Assembly: GCF_914271485.1 (NCBI RefSeq)
Contig: NZ_CAJZAG010000003.1
Span: forward strand, 248,001-312,000
Direction of reading: 5' to 3'
Length of the DNA: 64,000 nt
Source: Cupriavidus pampae
Lineage (GTDB): Bacteria; Pseudomonadota; Gammaproteobacteria; Burkholderiales; Burkholderiaceae
Shown: piece after piece, positions 60,905 through 64,000 of the stretch
Numbering within the stretch: the first letter of the stretch is position 1
How the letters are laid out: the number at the start of each line of letters is the position of its first letter
Notes under the pieces: generated by a model
What the model was told of the DNA's origin: nothing
The model's input: the letters and a program-made list of their open reading frames with translations, nothing else
Databases searched by the model: none
Made by a program: the position numbers and the translations under genes

Positions 60905-61600
60905 ATGCAACGTCTCTGGTCCGTTTTCGTCAAGTTCGTGCTGCTCGCCATCGTTGGCGGGGCGCTGCTGCTCGCGTTCGCCGTGATCATGGCCAATCGC
61001 CAGTTGCCGTCGCTCGACGCGCTCACCGCGTTTCGTGCGTCGCCGGGGTATGTGCCGCTCAAGCAGTTCCCGCACACGCTTCCGGAGGCCGTCGTGGCGA
61101 TCGAGGACGATCGCTTCTATATCCACGATGGCATCGACTACGTGGGCGTGATGCGCGCGGGCATCGCCAACCTGTCCGACGACCTGTCGCAGGGCGCATC
61201 CACCATCACCATGCAGGTGGCGCGCAATTTCTTCCTGTCGCGGCAGAAGACGTACACGCGCAAGCTCTACGAGGCGCTGCTCGCGTATCGCATCGAGAAC
61301 GCCCTGAGCAAGGACGAGATTCTCGAGCTCTACCTCAACAAGATCTACCTTGGCCAGGGTGCCTATGGCTTCGGAGAAGCTGCCGAGACCTACTTCGGCA
61401 AACCCGTGGCGGAGCTGACGCTAGCCGAGTGCGCGATGCTCGCCGGGCTGCCCAAAGCGCCGTCGGCCAACAACCCCGTGGTCAATCCGCGCCGCGCGCG
61501 TCAGCGCCAGAGCTACATCCTGCTGCGCATGCTCGAACTGGGCCGCATCACGCGCCCGCAGTACGACGCCGCACTGCTGGAACCGCTCAGACTGCGCTGA
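60905..61600 (+). CDS. PBP1a-like peptidoglycan glycosyltransferase (GT51 only)
   Basis: The 231-residue protein has a membrane anchor (about residues 8-30) and a GT51 transglycosylase domain with catalytic E67 in A-I-E-D-D-R-F, then Q-G-A-S-T-I-T-M-Q-V-A-R-N and the R-K-x-x-E block (R-K-L-Y-E-A). It continues through L-N-K-I-Y-L-G-Q-G-A-Y-G-F and G-L-P-K-A-P-S-A-N-N-P. These wordings are those of bifunctional PBP1a rather than the shorter MtgA pattern, yet it stops just after the GT domain and has no transpeptidase. It should polymerise lipid II without cross-linking. It is divergent from modE, with 67 bases between the starts. Confidence 0.85.
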   Translation: MQRLWSVFVKFVLLAIVGGALLLAFAVIMANRQLPSLDALTAFRASPGYVPLKQFPHTLPEAVVAIEDDRFYIHDGIDYVGVMRAGIANLSDDLSQGASTITMQVARNFFLSRQKTYTRKLYEALLAYRIENALSKDEILELYLNKIYLGQGAYGFGEAAETYFGKPVAELTLAECAMLAGLPKAPSANNPVVNPRRARQRQSYILLRMLELGRITRPQYDAALLEPLRLR

Positions 61601-61688
61601 GCCGCGGCGCGCCGTGTCAGCCGGCGCCCGACTGCGCGATGCCGGCGCGGCATGCTAGCGTCTGACATCGCAACCGCGGAGAGCGGTC

Positions 61689-62159
61689 ATGGAAAGCATG
61701 TGGGGGGATATCTACAGCACGATCCGGGCCGAGTTCGCCGACGTCCCGAACGTCAAGGAACTGACGCGCCTGCTGCTGCGGCTGACGCTTGCGGTCGTGC
61801 TCGGTGGCGTGATTGGCTGGGAGCGCGAGTCCGCAGGCAAGGCCGCGGGGTTGCGCACGCACATGATGGTCGCGCTGGGCTCGGCGCTGTTCGTGCTGGT
61901 ACCGCTTCAGGCAGGCGTGCCGCTGGCCGATATGAGCCGCGTGCTGCAGGGCCTGACGGCGGGCATCGGGTTCCTCGGCGCCGGCGCGATCATCAAGCAG
62001 GCGAAAGAAGACGACATCCGCGGCCTGACCACCGCCGCAAGCATCTGGACCGTCGCGGCGATCGGCGTGGCGTGTGGCCTCGGCCGCGAAATGACGGCCG
62101 TCGTCGCGACGGTGTTCAGTCTCGTGATCCTGCAGCTTCTCTACGTCTTCAAGAAGTAG
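61689..62159 (+). CDS. MgtC/SapB family membrane protein
   Basis: The 156-residue protein carries the MgtC family signature: L-G-G-V-I-G-W-E-R-E near residue 38, A-G-L-R-T-H-M-M-V-A-L-G-S-A-L, G-I-G-F-L-G-A-G-A-I-I and L-T-T-A-A-S-I-W, with four to five helices. MgtC in Salmonella helps survival in low magnesium and restrains the F-ATPase; this short form lacks the C-terminal ACT-like domain of the virulence MgtC. Its last 11 bases overlap the convergent fdsD gene. Confidence 0.9.
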   Translation: MESMWGDIYSTIRAEFADVPNVKELTRLLLRLTLAVVLGGVIGWERESAGKAAGLRTHMMVALGSALFVLVPLQAGVPLADMSRVLQGLTAGIGFLGAGAIIKQAKEDDIRGLTTAASIWTVAAIGVACGLGREMTAVVATVFSLVILQLLYVFKK

Positions 62160-62421
62160 CGGACACCGAGGCCGACGGCAGCGGCGCCGCGGGCGGCGGC
62201 TCCAGACTCACCCGATTCTCGGCGATGGACTCGCGCACGATCGGGTCGAGCCCTTCGCCATCCGTGGCATCGACGTGCGCCAGCAGCGCGCGCCGCATGC
62301 GCGGCTCCCAGAAGCGCTTGATATGGCTGGAGATATCGGCCAGCGCCTCCTGGCGATCGGGCATCGCCTCGAAGAAGCCGCCAATCTGGTTGGCCATCTT
62401 GATCAGGTTCTCGATATGCAT
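62149..62421 (-). CDS. fdsD: formate dehydrogenase delta subunit FdsD
   Basis: The 90-residue protein begins M-H-I-E-N-L-I-K-M-A-N-Q-I-G-G-F-F and has S-H-I-K-R-F-W-E-P-R-M-R, as in the small delta subunit of soluble NAD-dependent formate dehydrogenases. The C-terminus is Pro/Ala/Ser-rich. It begins 5 bases after fdsA, so the two are co-translated; it is thought to help stability or maturation of the alpha subunit. Confidence 0.9.
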   Translation of the reverse strand: MHIENLIKMANQIGGFFEAMPDRQEALADISSHIKRFWEPRMRRALLAHVDATDGEGLDPIVRESIAENRVSLEPPPAAPLPSASVSATS

Positions 62422-62426
62422 GGCCG

Positions 62427-64000
62427 TTACTCCGCCGACGCCGGATTCACCGGCTCGGTCGCCGCGCGCAGGAACGCCAGCTGCTGGTCGTTGAAGTCCT
62501 GATAGCTGCGCTGCCACGTGGATGGCTGCGCCACCGGCATCACCTGCACCGCCGTCACCTTGTACTCCGGACAGTTAGTCGCCCAGTCCGAATTGTCGGT
62601 GGTAATCACGTTGGCGCCCGATTCGGGGAAGTGGAACGTGGTGTAGACCACGCCCGGCTGCATGCGCTCGCTGACGATCGCGCGCAGCACGGTCTCGCCC
62701 GCGCGGCTCTGCACACCTACCCAGTCACCATCCTTGATGCCGCGCTCCTCGGCATCGTGCGGATGGAGCTCGAGCCGATCCTCGTCGTGCCAGTGCACGT
62801 TCTCCGTGCGGCGCGTCTGCGCGCCCACGTTGTACTGCGACAGGATACGGCCCGTGGTCAGAATCAGCGGGAATTTGCGATTGACCTTCTCGTCCGTCGC
62901 CACATACTTGGTGATGATGAACTTGCCCTTGCCACGCACGAAGCCATCGACGTGCATGATCGGCGTGCCCTGCGGTGCCTCGGCGTTGCACGGCCACTGG
63001 ATGCTGCCGAGTTCGTCGAGCCGCTTGTAGCTCACGCCCGAGAACGTCGGCGTCAGCGCCGCGATCTCGTCCATGATCTCCGACGGGTTGTTGTAGTGCA
63101 TCGGATAGCCAAGCGCGTTCGACAGCAGGATCGTGGCTTCCCAGTCCGCATAGCGGCCCTTAGGCGGCATCACCTTGCGCACGCGCGAGATGCGGCGTTC
63201 CGCATTGGTGAAGGTGCCATCCTTCTCGAGGAACGTCGAACCCGGCAGGAACACGTGCGCGTACTTGGCGGTTTCGTTGAGGAAGATGTCCTGCACCACG
63301 ATGCATTCCATCGACGACAGTGCCTCGGACACGTGCTGCGTGTTCGGGTCCGACTGCACGATGTCCTCGCCCTGGCAGTACAGGCCCATGAAGGTGCCCG
63401 TCAGCGCGGCTTCGAACATGTTCGGAATGCGCAGACCAGGCTCCGGATTGATCGTCACACCCCATGCGCTCTCGAACAGCGCGCGCGTGGTGGAGTCCGA
63501 CACATGGCGATAGCCCGGCAGTTCATGCGGGAACGAGCCCATGTCGCACGAACCCTGCACGTTGTTCTGCCCGCGCAGCGGGTTCACGCCCACGCCATCG
63601 CGGCCGATATTGCCGGTGGCCATCGCGAGGTTGGCGATGCCCATCACCGTGGTCGAACCCTGCGCGTGCTCGGTCACGCCGAGGCCGTAATAGATCGCGG
63701 CATTGCCACCGGTCGCATACAGACGCGCGGCGCCGCGGATCTGATCCGCCGGCACACCGGTCACCGCTTCCATCGCCTCGGGCGAGTTCTCGGGCAGCGC
63801 CACGAAATCGCGCCATTGCTGGAAGGCAAGGTCTTCGCAGCGCTCGGCGATAAACTGCTCGGCGAGCAGGCCTTCGGTCACGATCACGTGCGCCAGCGAC
63901 GTGACCAACGCCACGTTGGTGCCCGGACGCAGTTGCAGGTGATAGTCGGCGCGAATGTGCGGCGAGTCGACCAGGTCGATGCGGCGCGGATCGACGACGA
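62427..64000 (-). CDS. fdsA: NAD-linked formate dehydrogenase alpha (molybdenum) subunit FdsA, C-terminal part
   Basis: The frame is open to the window edge, so the N-terminus (Fe-S domains) is missing; about 523 C-terminal residues are present. Blocks typical of molybdopterin formate dehydrogenases are visible: G-V-N-P-L-R-G-Q-N-N-V-Q-G-S-C-D-M-G (pterin contact), F-L-P-G-S-T-F-L-E-K-D-G-T-F-T-N-A-E-R-R, L-T-T-G-R-I-L-S-Q-Y-N-V and V-Y-T-T-F-H-F-P-E-S. The enzyme oxidises formate to CO2 with NAD. It matches the Cupriavidus FdsA type in its downstream fdsD. The proximity of mod genes fits the molybdenum need. The visible start codon at 63914 is not the real start. Confidence 0.94.
   Translation of the reverse strand, partial: VVDPRRIDLVDSPHIRADYHLQLRPGTNVALVTSLAHVIVTEGLLAEQFIAERCEDLAFQQWRDFVALPENSPEAMEAVTGVPADQIRGAARLYATGGNAAIYYGLGVTEHAQGSTTVMGIANLAMATGNIGRDGVGVNPLRGQNNVQGSCDMGSFPHELPGYRHVSDSTTRALFESAWGVTINPEPGLRIPNMFEAALTGTFMGLYCQGEDIVQSDPNTQHVSEALSSMECIVVQDIFLNETAKYAHVFLPGSTFLEKDGTFTNAERRISRVRKVMPPKGRYADWEATILLSNALGYPMHYNNPSEIMDEIAALTPTFSGVSYKRLDELGSIQWPCNAEAPQGTPIMHVDGFVRGKGKFIITKYVATDEKVNRKFPLILTTGRILSQYNVGAQTRRTENVHWHDEDRLELHPHDAEERGIKDGDWVGVQSRAGETVLRAIVSERMQPGVVYTTFHFPESGANVITTDNSDWATNCPEYKVTAVQVMPVAQPSTWQRSYQDFNDQQLAFLRAATEPVNPASAE

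Noticed and set aside
1..64000. tRNA, rRNA, riboswitch or insertion sequence
   Set aside because: Reading through the intergenic gaps gave no cloverleaf, rRNA-like, riboswitch-like or transposase-flanked segment; all gaps but one are under 300 bases.

Overview
The window looks like chromosomal DNA of a high-GC betaproteobacterium of the Burkholderiaceae, most likely Cupriavidus or a close relative. The pointers are gene content and order: a hemC-hemDX-hemY heme operon facing ppc; an algH-ruvX-pyrR-pyrB-pyrC' operon; dctA-dctB-dctD; and a fdsA/fdsD-type soluble NAD-linked molybdenum formate dehydrogenase near modABC and modE. Species assignment is inference from gene content, not from a search. 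No rRNA, tRNA, CRISPR array, integrase or transposase was recognised. LAYOUT. (1) 1-7.4 kb: a surface-glycan region visibly more AT-rich than the rest. It has two large multi-pass membrane proteins on the plus strand (the first cut by the window edge) and a minus-strand operon for WbqC-like, NeuD-like acetyltransferase, beta-propeller (GH43-like), ArnE-like flippase half, WecE-type aminotransferase and methyltransferase proteins. Together these suggest synthesis, acylation and flipping of a 4-amino-4,6-dideoxyhexose-containing glycan. (2) 7.5-14.2 kb: acyltransferase 3, then plsC, a catalytically dead dihydroorotase homologue (PyrC'/PyrX), pyrB, pyrR, ruvX, algH and an rsuA-type pseudouridine synthase. 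(3) 14.3-23.4 kb: photolyase, hemY, a fused hemD-hemX, hemC and ppc. (4) 23.4-33.9 kb: a two-partner secretion pair, an outer-membrane TpsB transporter and a 2876-residue TpsA exoprotein. The exoprotein tail carries an R-S-E ADP-ribosyltransferase-like module, a C80-like His/Cys protease module and a small terminal toxin-like module, with a duplicated linker before the first and last. There is no room for an immunity gene. This is the most unusual locus of the window. (5) 34-43.8 kb: diheme cytochrome c, a MASE1-PAS-GGDEF-EAL protein, and dctA with a sigma-54 promoter and three upstream repeats, followed by its likely regulators dctB and dctD. (6) 44-50.4 kb: an HTH/pseudo-receiver regulator, ornithine cyclodeaminase plus CtlX-type hydrolase opposite an Lrp/AsnC regulator, and a ClC channel opposite an HPP-CBS protein with a perfect palindrome between them. 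(7) 50.5-55.4 kb: AI-2E family permease and a pqiA-pqiA-pqiB-pqiC envelope lipid-transport operon. (8) 55.4-64 kb: nucleoside deoxyribosyltransferase-like protein, modABC behind a ModE-like box, a hydrolase with a Cys nucleophile, CYTH protein, modE, a lone PBP1a-like glycosyltransferase, MgtC-like protein, and fdsD plus the C-terminal part of fdsA, which runs off the window. Molybdate uptake, its regulator and a molybdenum formate dehydrogenase thus lie within 8 kb of each other.
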